Under the pieces are notes generated by a model. That model had not been told where the DNA came from, did no database searches, and saw nothing but the letters and a program-made list of their open reading frames with translations. This document shows positions 1 through 4,514 of a stretch of 10,768 bases of DNA, in pieces (the stretch's first letter is position 1; every line of letters starts with the position of its first letter). Both the position numbers and the translations under genes were made by a program. Source of the stretch: an uncultured Bacteroidales bacterium (GTDB taxonomy: Bacteria > Bacteroidota > Bacteroidia > Bacteroidales > Bacteroidaceae); assembly GCA_937914945.1 (NCBI GenBank), contig CALGJF010000061.1, positions 1 through 10,768 of the forward strand, in the 5' to 3' direction.

Positions 1-228
1 TGCCACCGTGGCGGGCGTGAGCAGATAGCTTATGTATTTTGCGCCACGGTTGTATGTGCTGTAATCAATGTCTAAGACAAGCAGTGTGGCAATGGTTCCC
101 GCAATGGCTATCAGCACAGGGTTGAGCAGGAAGAACGAACACCGTTTCTTAATATACAATCCCAAAACATATATACCCATGCTGAGTGCTGCGCCAAAGA
201 AAAGCGACTCTGTGAAAAACTCTCTCAT
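1..228 (-). CDS. lrgB: LrgB-family membrane protein, N-terminal part (runs off window)
   Basis: The first 76 codons of a gene that leaves the window at base 1. The reverse strand reads MREFFTESLFFGAALSMGIY at the start and YISYLLTPATVA at the edge, which matches the beginning of LrgB/YohK-type inner-membrane proteins (the YLL-TPATVA segment is typical). Two hydrophobic segments are visible (about residues 8-26 and 33-52). The ATG at 228 overlaps the TGA of the upstream lrgA-like gene in an ATGA arrangement, so the two are translationally coupled; this also fixes the start. LrgA and LrgB proteins work as a pair in the cytoplasmic membrane and in Gram-positive bacteria are linked to murein hydrolase control and, in some species, to export of pyruvate or glycolate. 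Which of these roles applies here cannot be told. The frame is open throughout, and the assignment rests on both sequence and partner. Confidence 0.85.
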   Translation of the reverse strand, partial: MREFFTESLFFGAALSMGIYVLGLYIKKRCSFFLLNPVLIAIAGTIATLLVLDIDYSTYNRGAKYISYLLTPATVA

Positions 229-587
229 TTGCCGCCCTCCTTCCTTTTTCTGTTTATGATAAACTGCGTAACATGCCCGGTAACGGCCACCACAGCCAGC
301 GTGCTCACAAACGATATAACAAGAATGGCCACAATAAACTCCTTCATCACCACCCAATTATCGAGCAAGCCCACAGCGGCAGGGACAAACATCAGGGGCA
401 TCATGTATATAAGGAATTTGCCGGCCTCCCTCACCATGTTCAGTTTAATGAGTCCGGTACATAAGCCGGTAAACAATATTGCCATCCCATAAATGCTTGC
501 AGGCACGGGTAGGGGAATAATCCTGTTCAGCAGCTCGCCCATAAGCGAAATGGCGAGTATTATCTCAAATTGCACAATGTATTTCAT
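225..587 (-). CDS. lrgA: CidA/LrgA family holin-like membrane protein
   Basis: A 120-residue, almost wholly hydrophobic protein with about four membrane segments (roughly residues 5-22, 28-48, 59-76, 84-106) and a basic C-terminal tail (INRKRKEGGK). It carries family hallmarks: a PLPVPASIYGM loop at 25-35, and MFVPAAVGLLD at 66-76. The length is normal for LrgA/CidA (about 110-150). Family knowledge: these small proteins resemble phage holins and act with LrgB in murein hydrolase control or small-metabolite export. The stop overlaps the lrgB start by four bases, so the pair is an operon. A promoter (TATCTTTG with TTTG 18 bp upstream) lies about 30 bases before the ATG inside a dyad repeat. 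The symbol follows family resemblance; cidA versus lrgA cannot be separated from sequence alone. Confidence 0.85.
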   Translation of the reverse strand: MKYIVQFEIILAISLMGELLNRIIPLPVPASIYGMAILFTGLCTGLIKLNMVREAGKFLIYMMPLMFVPAAVGLLDNWVVMKEFIVAILVISFVSTLAVVAVTGHVTQFIINRKRKEGGK

Positions 588-616
588 ATTGTCGAATGCT
601 GTTTTTCATTCGCCTG

Positions 617-646
617 CAAAGATAGTGCTAACGAGTAAATAGCAAA
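617..646 (-). promoter_or_regulatory. Bacteroidota-type promoter for lrgAB
   Basis: On the reverse strand TTTG (646-643) is followed after 18 bases by TATCTTTG (624-617), a match to the Bacteroidota TTTG/TAnnTTTG promoter. Transcription would begin near 612, leaving a leader of about 25 bases before the lrgA ATG. The -33 box lies inside the inverted repeat 635-665. Confidence 0.65.
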
Positions 647-718
647 GTTTACTTTGGCTATTTACCGCGAGTGCAACCTATTTTCGCAAACTTTAGTTTG
701 CAAAAATACGGAAAATAG
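617..718. repeat. Compound dyad element upstream of lrgAB
   Basis: Nested inverted repeats. The inner arms GTAAATAGCAAAG (635-647) and CTTTGGCTATTTAC (652-665) pair with one bulge around AGTTTACT. Outer arms GCAAAGATAG (616-625) and CCTATTTTCGC (677-687) are roughly complementary. A second small hairpin GCAAACT/AGTTTGC lies at 686-701, flanked by CTATTTTC (678-685) and GAAAATAG (711-718). The -7 and -33 boxes of lrgAB fall in the left half. My recollection is that elements of this layout are widespread before Bacteroides genes. This may be a repeated promoter module, an operator, or a leader of the opposite strand. Confidence 0.55.
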
Positions 719-724
719 AAAAAG

Positions 725-750
725 AAACCAAGCCGCGCGCGGCTTGGTTT
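725..750 (-). terminator. Terminator after the 835-1368 gene
   Basis: A perfect 26-bp palindrome (13-bp arms AAACCAAGCCGCG, no spacer in DNA) lies 85 bases past the stop of the orphan gene. On the reverse strand it is followed by the T-rich run CTTTTTCTATTTT, as expected for intrinsic termination in that direction. Confidence 0.75.
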
Positions 751-793
751 GGATATTATTCTTTGTTGAGGGACCTTAACCCTATTCAATAAG

Positions 794-834
794 AAATTTT
801 GCCTTTTGAAAGGTAGCATGTGTCAAGATGTCTG
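794..834 (-). repeat. 3'-flanking shared site, copy 1
   Basis: Begins directly after the stop codon of the 835-1368 gene. The reverse strand reads CTTGACACATGCTACC and then TTTCAAAAGGCAAAATTT (811-794). The latter 18 bases recur exactly at 2922-2905, beside the stop of the second orphan AT-rich gene, with a similar CTTGATACCAGTTGCC upstream. The nature of the repeat is unknown; it could be a residual recombination site or a decayed coding end. Confidence 0.55.
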
Positions 835-1368
835 TTATTCTTGTAATGCTCTTTCTGCCACCTTGACAACTTTTGAGAAACCAACGATGATAGGATACCA
901 TAATATACAATATGTAAGTGCAGAAACAATAGGTATCCAGGCAAAATCATCGGTACTATAATCGCTAGATAGTATAATGAAAAGTATTATTCCACCTATA
1001 ATATTAAGAACAAGAAGAATGTTCGCAATTACATTTATAGCATTAGCCCAAGTTGTTTCTAATTCTTCTTTTGCAACTATTTCTTCTGTGTTTTGTGACT
1101 TTACAGGTGCATATTTTAATATTTCTTGATATTCTTCATCGGTTACTTCTATTGGTGCATATACCGTTATTTCTTTGTAATATAATTTTTTTTCTTCATC
1201 AAATTGTCTATAACCATCACCAAAAGTGTTTGAATATTTGCGTTCTGTGTATCTCTTATTCGTATCAACCAACCCCAGATAAGTTAAGTGGGTGTTTCTT
1301 GTTATTAATTCTCGCTTTTCTTGTTCTTTTTTCATCTTGTCAATGAACTCTTGTACTTTTGCATTCAT
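835..1368 (-). CDS. Orphan membrane protein of unknown function
   Basis: A 177-residue protein I do not recognise. Residues 1-105 are hydrophilic: first a charged, probably helical start (QEFIDKMKKEQEKRE), then a Tyr-rich stretch with YKEITVYAPIEVTDEEYQEI. Two membrane segments follow, at about 110-134 (ANAINVIANILLVLNIIGGI onward) and 143-166 (WIPIVSALTYCILWYPIIVG), leaving a short amphipathic tail (KVVKVAERALQE). The arrangement suggests a cytosolic domain anchored by a C-terminal hairpin. Base composition is clearly more AT-rich than guaA or gapA, and the gene stands alone with its own terminator, consistent with a horizontally gained gene. No clear promoter lies between it and the ncRNA upstream, so it may depend on read-through from that unit. 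The start at 1368 is the first ATG of the frame. Confidence 0.8.
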   Translation of the reverse strand: MNAKVQEFIDKMKKEQEKRELITRNTHLTYLGLVDTNKRYTERKYSNTFGDGYRQFDEEKKLYYKEITVYAPIEVTDEEYQEILKYAPVKSQNTEEIVAKEELETTWANAINVIANILLVLNIIGGIILFIILSSDYSTDDFAWIPIVSALTYCILWYPIIVGFSKVVKVAERALQE

Positions 1369-1381
1369 ACTCTTTTATTAT

Positions 1382-1429
1382 TATAGTTAAACATTAAATT
1401 ACTCCGTTGTAGTCTTGTGCTTAACTATA
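1382..1429. repeat. Inverted repeat between ncRNA end and orphan gene
   Basis: TATAGTTAA (1382-1390) and TTAACTATA (1421-1429) are perfect 9-bp arms separated by 30 bases. They lie between the T-run that ends the structured RNA and the ATG of the orphan membrane protein. This could be a regulatory dyad or a weak leader hairpin; function is unknown. Confidence 0.4.
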
Positions 1430-1625
1430 AAAAGAAAAGCGCAGACCTTCGTCATACGCCTCCTGGTTCACCACAAACCATTACACATTATGAGATAGCC
1501 TGCGCCTATTGCGCATACTATCAACATGTGTAATTATTAACTCGTTCATTGTCCGAGGTGGTGATTCAGAGGCGATTGAGTTAATTATTTCAAATGTCTT
1601 GTAAATGGATAAATAACCAATTACT
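1430..1625 (-). ncRNA. 6S-like structured RNA (candidate)
   Basis: No ORF lies here, yet the reverse strand has a near-perfect promoter and a nested rod-like fold ending in a T-run. Pairings, in plus coordinates: closing stem 1591-1599 with 1443-1451 (AGACATTTG/CGAAGGTCT, one mismatch and one wobble); CGCCTC 1569-1574 with 1457-1462; TCACCAC 1558-1564 with 1468-1474; apical ATTACACAT 1526-1534 with 1480-1488; GATAG 1518-1522 with 1494-1498; TGCGC 1511-1515 with 1501-1505. A large asymmetric loop sits between the TCACCAC and ATTACACAT stems. The 3' end GCGC-TTTTCTTTTT (1442-1430) fits termination. Length (about 170-195 nt) and a long irregular hairpin with an internal bubble match 6S RNA, which binds RNA polymerase holoenzyme; Bacteroidales have a divergent 6S. 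Another Bacteroidales structured RNA cannot be excluded. Confidence 0.6.
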
Positions 1626-1628
1626 TCG

Positions 1629-1659
1629 CAAATATAGTATAAACCGTGGGTAGAACAAA
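1629..1659 (-). promoter_or_regulatory. Promoter of the 6S-like RNA
   Basis: On the reverse strand TTTG (1659-1656) and TATATTTG (1636-1629) are separated by 19 bases, an ideal fit to the Bacteroidota housekeeping promoter and the best in the window. The first protein start downstream is more than 250 bases away, so its immediate product is RNA. Confidence 0.8.
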
Positions 1660-1749
1660 GTTAATTCGTTTATTTTTTCTTCCGAGGCGCCTCCTACATT
1701 CTTTTTGATATTACATAGATAAGCCCCATAATTATTTCTCTTTTATACT

Positions 1750-1757
1750 TACCTTTG
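1750..1757 (+). promoter_or_regulatory. Possible -7 box for the FMN reductase gene
   Basis: TACCTTTG matches TAnnTTTG about 85 bases before the ATG at 1843. No TTTG is found at the right distance upstream, so support is weak. The rest of 1660-1842 holds a 10-bp palindrome GAGGCGCCTC (1684-1693) and otherwise nothing I can assign. Confidence 0.35.
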
Positions 1758-1842
1758 TGGTGCTACTTGGTTGCAGATTGATGAGTTGGTATGAAACCAT
1801 TTGGGCTAAATATAAGTTATAAAATAGTAAATACGAAAGAGA

Positions 1843-2478
1843 ATGAAAAAGATAATAATCATCGATGGCGGCCCTCGCAAGAGCATGAATACCGCAAAAT
1901 TGTTGCAGAAATTTGCCGAAGGCGCAAAATCAGTAGGTAATGATATAGAGGTTAAGACCATACGTCTCTATGACCTCGATTATAAGGGTTGTATGTCGTG
2001 TATGGCTTGTAAACTCAAAGGCAAGGCATCGAACATCTGCCGTTTCAAGGATGCACTTACTCCCATTTTAGAGGATATTGCCCAAGCCGACGGTATTGTA
2101 CTCGGCTCGCCCATCTATTTTGGTGAAGTAACCGCGCAGATGCGTGCCTTTTTGGAGCGTTTGGCTTTCCCATGGCTCTCGTACAACGACTACAGCCTGA
2201 CAGCGCCCAAACGCATGCCCGTGTTGCTTGTTGAAACAATGAATGGCACACCGGAACGCAATAATAGCAACGGATTTGGCTCGATGGAATGGTGCATAGC
2301 CACGGCTCTTGGCGAACCTCAACGCTTGGTTGCCTACAATACTTGTCAGGTTGCGAAGTACGATAGTTACGAACTAGGTGGATTCTCTGAAGAGGCCAAG
2401 CATGCTTGGCGTGATGCCCATTGGGAGGAGGATCTGCAAAAGGCGTACGAAGCCGGGAAAAGAATGGCTCAACAATAG
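1843..2478 (+). CDS. Flavodoxin-fold NAD(P)H-dependent FMN reductase, iron-sulfur flavoprotein-like
   Basis: A 211-residue flavodoxin-like oxidoreductase. The phosphate-binding loop DGGPRKSMNT (8-17) follows a first beta strand KKIIII, and the second FMN-contact segment GSPIYFGEVTAQMRAFLER (88-106) is the signature of NADPH-dependent FMN reductase/iron-sulfur flavoprotein families. The insertion after strand 2 has cysteines 50, 53, 56 and 66 (GCMSCMACK, then NIC). This CxxCxxC-N9-C spacing resembles the compact 4Fe-4S motif of archaeal Isf, where the last gap is usually 4-7, so cluster binding is possible but unproven. It probably moves electrons from NAD(P)H through FMN to an unknown acceptor in the cytosol. 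The gene stands alone and ends just before a structured repeat and a large palindromic terminator. A GAAAGAGA run sits directly before the ATG. Confidence 0.85.
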   Translation: MKKIIIIDGGPRKSMNTAKLLQKFAEGAKSVGNDIEVKTIRLYDLDYKGCMSCMACKLKGKASNICRFKDALTPILEDIAQADGIVLGSPIYFGEVTAQMRAFLERLAFPWLSYNDYSLTAPKRMPVLLVETMNGTPERNNSNGFGSMEWCIATALGEPQRLVAYNTCQVAKYDSYELGGFSEEAKHAWRDAHWEEDLQKAYEAGKRMAQQ

Positions 2479-2486
2479 CCTCTATC

Positions 2487-2606
2487 ACCGCTTCGCGGTA
2501 ATAGAACCAATCTTTGTTGCCCGTGGCAACCATATCCCGCGTAGCATAACCCTCGGCTATGCTATGCGTGACCTATGGCTCTGCGATTAGCTCTGAAGTC
2601 GTAAAA
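2487..2606 (+). repeat. Structured intergenic repeat, copy A
   Basis: Three successive hairpins: ACCGC-ttc-GCGGT (2487-2499), GTTGCC-cgt-GGCAAC (2516-2530), and CGCGTAGCATA/TATGCTATGCG (2538-2548 with 2558-2568, one G-U pair). AATC (2509-2512) and GATT (2585-2588) may close the last two. The element ends with AGTCGTAAAA (2597-2606). Copy B (4378-4503) has the same order, the same TTTGTTGCC and CCCGCGT landmarks and the same ten-base tail, so they are one repeat family. Confidence 0.6.
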
Positions 2607-2644
2607 GAAAAATAAGTTCGGAAATTTCCGAACTTATTTTTCTT
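2605..2644. terminator. Perfect 40-bp palindrome, bidirectional terminator
   Basis: Twenty-base arms (AAGAAAAATAAGTTCGGAAA and its exact complement) meet with no spacer. The right arm ends TTATTTTTCTT, so the hairpin provides its own T-rich tail in either direction. It lies 127 bases past the FMN reductase stop and directly after repeat copy A. Confidence 0.75.
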
Positions 2645-2653
2645 ATTATTATT

Positions 2654-2804
2654 GACAAGGCTCGTTGTTCGCAACCCGCACGGCGTGAATGTTGCGGTTA
2701 AGCGAGTGCATAGTCAAGTTTACTTGTGCTTTGCTGAGCGTTAGCAACTTCAACAGAGTTAATTATATCCACGCTTCGTGCGACCATTTGCTACTCGCCT
2801 TGTC
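2654..2804. repeat. Dyad-rich intergenic element
   Basis: Bounded by GACAAGGC (2654-2661) and its complement GCCTTGTC (2797-2804), with partly complementary flanks. Inside are a CCGCA/TGCGG hairpin (2675-2679 with 2692-2696) and a near-palindrome centred on CAAGTTTACTTG. That core resembles AAAGTTTACTTT in the dyad upstream of lrgAB, including nearby GCGAGTGCA and GCTTTG-like flanks. No convincing gene is present. It is probably a repeat module whose promoter half has decayed. Confidence 0.4.
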
Positions 2805-2805
2805 G

Positions 2806-2837
2806 ATAATTTTTGCCTTTTTTGAGGCAAAAATTAT
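2806..2837. terminator. Hairpin, possible terminator
   Basis: ATAATTTTTGCC (2806-2817) and GGCAAAAATTAT (2826-2837) form a perfect 12-bp stem with an 8-base loop. It lies about 125 bases past the stop of the AT-rich lipoprotein gene. No separate T-run follows, so termination is only probable. Confidence 0.45.
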
Positions 2838-2904
2838 TCCCACTCGACTAGAACTGTTAAATGTTGGTTAAATGTTTTAACTTTATTATCAATACTTTAA
2901 CACT

Positions 2905-2949
2905 AAATTTTGCCTTTTGAAACGGCAACTGGTATCAAGAACTGGTGTC
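2905..2949 (-). repeat. 3'-flanking shared site, copy 2
   Basis: Lies 13 bases past the stop of the lipoprotein gene. It combines two blocks: TTTCAAAAGGCAAAATTT (2922-2905), identical to copy 1, and a 25-base block 2925-2949 that matches 4228-4252 at 22 of 25 positions. That block holds two ACTGGTRTC units 11 bases apart. All three copies point the same way. Confidence 0.6.
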
Positions 2950-2961
2950 GAAAGATTTGTT

Positions 2962-3951
2962 TTAGAAAGATTGTTGCTCAAGTTCTTTTTTTAATGTTAT
3001 TTGTGCTTCTTTTCTTTCTTTGTTTCTTTTCTCGATAAATACTTTCTTTAATTTGTTGTAATGGTCCAGTTCTTTAAATATAAAATCATTATTAATGTAT
3101 CTAATTATAATTTCATATTTATTCTCTCTGCTGAGTAAATCATTGAATGTTTTGTTGATACATAACTGAATTTCATATTGTCCGATTAACCACGATACAG
3201 ATTCTATAATATCAAATAACTCGTTGTTATCATATAACGAATTTTCAAAATTCTTGTATTTATCTTTAAACCAATATGTATAATAAACTTTTTCTGATTG
3301 TTTATGTATTCCATATTTTGAATCGTACATTTGAATTATTGAATTTTTTAAAATTTCAAAATTTCTTGTATCTTCTAAATTGTTATGTTTTTCAATGAAT
3401 TCTGTAACAAATGTAACTGAATATACAGAATCTTTAAATGAGTTGTATGAAAACCACCCATCGTTTTTTTGGTATATTGTATCTTCATTTTCAATAATAG
3501 GCACAATTAGTTCGCCACTATAACAATGATGTAAATAAGTATCCAAAAGGGTTTTGCCCCAAGGGACTTCTTGTCTTAGTCTTTTTTGTAAATCTTTTAC
3601 GTGCTTCATAATATTTTCATTACGTGCACTTATTGGGTAATATGATTCACCAAAACCTATAGTTTCATATAAATATTCTTCATCGTTCTCTTTTAATTTC
3701 ATATTTCTCATATAGCACCTGTGATTAAGAATATTACTCATTGTGTCTTTTGCAAGTATAGAGTCTGCAAATTGAGTATTACAGTTTAGCGGAATGCCTC
3801 TATAGGATACAAATGGAGTTTCTATGAAATTCTTTTTTATAGATTGTATTCGTTCTTGATTGGTTATTGTTCTTGTGCTATTTTTAGTATGATTCTTAGA
3901 ACACGAACAAATAATAATTAAAATTGTAAATAATAAATAAATCCTATTCAT
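2962..3951 (-). CDS. AT-rich orphan lipoprotein of unknown function
   Basis: A 329-residue protein I do not recognise. The N-terminus (MNRIYLLFTILIIICSCSKN) is a lipoprotein signal: short basic start, hydrophobic core, and an ICSC lipobox, so Cys17 is the probable lipidated residue. The mature part is hydrophilic and rich in Lys, Asn, Glu and Tyr, with no visible catalytic motif; the C-terminal 40 residues are strongly charged and probably helical (KKVFIEKRNKERKEAQITLK). The signal points to periplasmic anchoring in the inner or outer membrane. The coding strand is far more AT-rich than guaA or gapA, and the gene sits in an accessory stretch between two copies of a shared site and beside a recombinase remnant, suggesting horizontal gain. 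A TATATTTG box lies about 35 bases before the ATG. Confidence 0.8.
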   Translation of the reverse strand: MNRIYLLFTILIIICSCSKNHTKNSTRTITNQERIQSIKKNFIETPFVSYRGIPLNCNTQFADSILAKDTMSNILNHRCYMRNMKLKENDEEYLYETIGFGESYYPISARNENIMKHVKDLQKRLRQEVPWGKTLLDTYLHHCYSGELIVPIIENEDTIYQKNDGWFSYNSFKDSVYSVTFVTEFIEKHNNLEDTRNFEILKNSIIQMYDSKYGIHKQSEKVYYTYWFKDKYKNFENSLYDNNELFDIIESVSWLIGQYEIQLCINKTFNDLLSRENKYEIIIRYINNDFIFKELDHYNKLKKVFIEKRNKERKEAQITLKKELEQQSF

Positions 3952-3985
3952 AAGTAATTATTTTGATTGTATATAACTAATATTG

Positions 3986-3993
3986 CAAATATA
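3986..3993 (-). promoter_or_regulatory. -7 box for the AT-rich lipoprotein gene
   Basis: TATATTTG on the reverse strand matches TAnnTTTG and ends about 35 bases before the ATG at 3951. No good TTTG is seen 17-23 bases upstream. Confidence 0.5.
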
Positions 3994-4032
3994 AACATAA
4001 TTTTTCTTTGCACTTTATATACGCTACAAATA

Positions 4033-4069
4033 AAGTTATTGCTCCTGGCGAAGCCGGGAGCAATAACTT
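4033..4069 (-). terminator. Strong hairpin terminator after the HTH remnant
   Basis: Seventeen-base arms AAGTTATTGCTCCTGGC and GCCGGGAGCAATAACTT (one G-T pair) enclose the loop GAA. On the reverse strand the stem is followed by TTTATTT. It lies 17 bases past the stop of the HTH fragment and isolates the lipoprotein promoter from upstream transcription. Confidence 0.8.
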
Positions 4070-4085
4070 ACAAACTAAATTCAAA

Positions 4086-4250
4086 TTAAATACAAAATTC
4101 TCTTTTCATTCTTTGAACAGTGCTAACGCTTACGCTTGATAGTTTTGCAGTGTTTCGTACAGAATAACCACGCTTTAAGAGTGAAATAACCTCTTTGTAT
4201 TCCTCTTTCTTTTGTTCTGTGGCAATTGCAACTGGTGTCAAAAAGTGGTG
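4086..4250 (-). pseudogene. Recombinase/resolvase-type HTH remnant
   Basis: The reverse strand is open for 54 codons, ending with TAA at 4086-4088. The frame reads HHFLTPVAIATEQKKEEYKE and then VISLLKRGYSVRNTAKLSSV, SVSTVQRMKREFCI. The GYSVRNTAKLSSVSVSTVQRMK part is a clear helix-turn-helix of the type at the C-terminus of serine recombinases (resolvase/invertase). An in-frame TGA at 4251-4253 blocks extension upstream and there is no ATG before the HTH (only a TTG at codon 4), so the catalytic domain is absent. It is most likely the tail of a truncated recombinase gene. A short stand-alone DNA-binding peptide from TTG is possible but less likely. A strong terminator directly follows, as for a real 3' end. 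Confidence 0.6.
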
Positions 4251-4252
4251 TC
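4228..4252 (-). repeat. 3'-flanking shared site, copy 3
   Basis: Twenty-five bases matching 2925-2949 at 22 positions, in direct orientation 1303 bases away. It lies at the 5' edge of the HTH remnant, where the frame reads HHFLTPVA; at copy 2 the corresponding frame reads HQFLIPVA. The two direct copies enclose the HTH remnant and the AT-rich lipoprotein gene. Confidence 0.55.
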
Positions 4253-4377
4253 AATTTATATTTGTTAACTATTGTGTTGAAAATTCCTCCAGAATGGTCT
4301 GGAGGGTATGAAAATAAAGCAACCGCCTCAACAAAATGAAATGCTGAAGCGGTTGTAAGTTGTTGATTGTTTTTAGT

Positions 4378-4503
4378 TTGCCCTGCGGGCAACTCCCATT
4401 GACCAACCTTTTGTTGCCTTCGGCAATCGCACCCCGCGTGGCACTATCTTCGTCAGTGCTACACGCGACTAACTGCTCAAAAGGTTGCTCGGTAGTCGTA
4501 AAA
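4378..4503 (+). repeat. Structured intergenic repeat, copy B
   Basis: Hairpin TTGCCC-tgc-GGGCAA (4378-4392), then a perfect closing stem CAACCTTTTG (4404-4413) with CAAAAGGTTG (4478-4487) that encloses TTGCC-ttc-GGCAA (4414-4426) and CGCGTGGCAC/GTGC-ta-CACGCG (4435-4444 with 4456-4467). It ends with AGTCGTAAAA (4494-4503), as copy A does. The region 4254-4377 upstream holds only small inverted repeats (CCTCCAG/CTGGAGG at 4286-4305; AACCGC/GCGGTT at 4321-4354). Confidence 0.65.
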
Positions 4504-4514
4504 AACGCAGTTTT

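Noticed and set aside
1430..1625. tmRNA or RNase P RNA instead of 6S
   Set aside because: It is too short, has no tag reading frame or tRNA-like end, and lacks RNase P core motifs.
2057..2533. A 158-codon reverse frame opposite the FMN reductase gene
   Set aside because: Antisense shadow of a well-supported flavoprotein, with no motif of its own.
2689..2871. A 60-codon plus-strand frame
   Set aside because: It lies over inverted repeats and a hairpin, lacks a promoter and has no family resemblance.
4123..4392. An 89-codon frame on the reverse strand over the HTH remnant
   Set aside because: A different frame in the same DNA gives a clear helix-turn-helix, while this one gives no recognisable family and begins inside repeat copy B.
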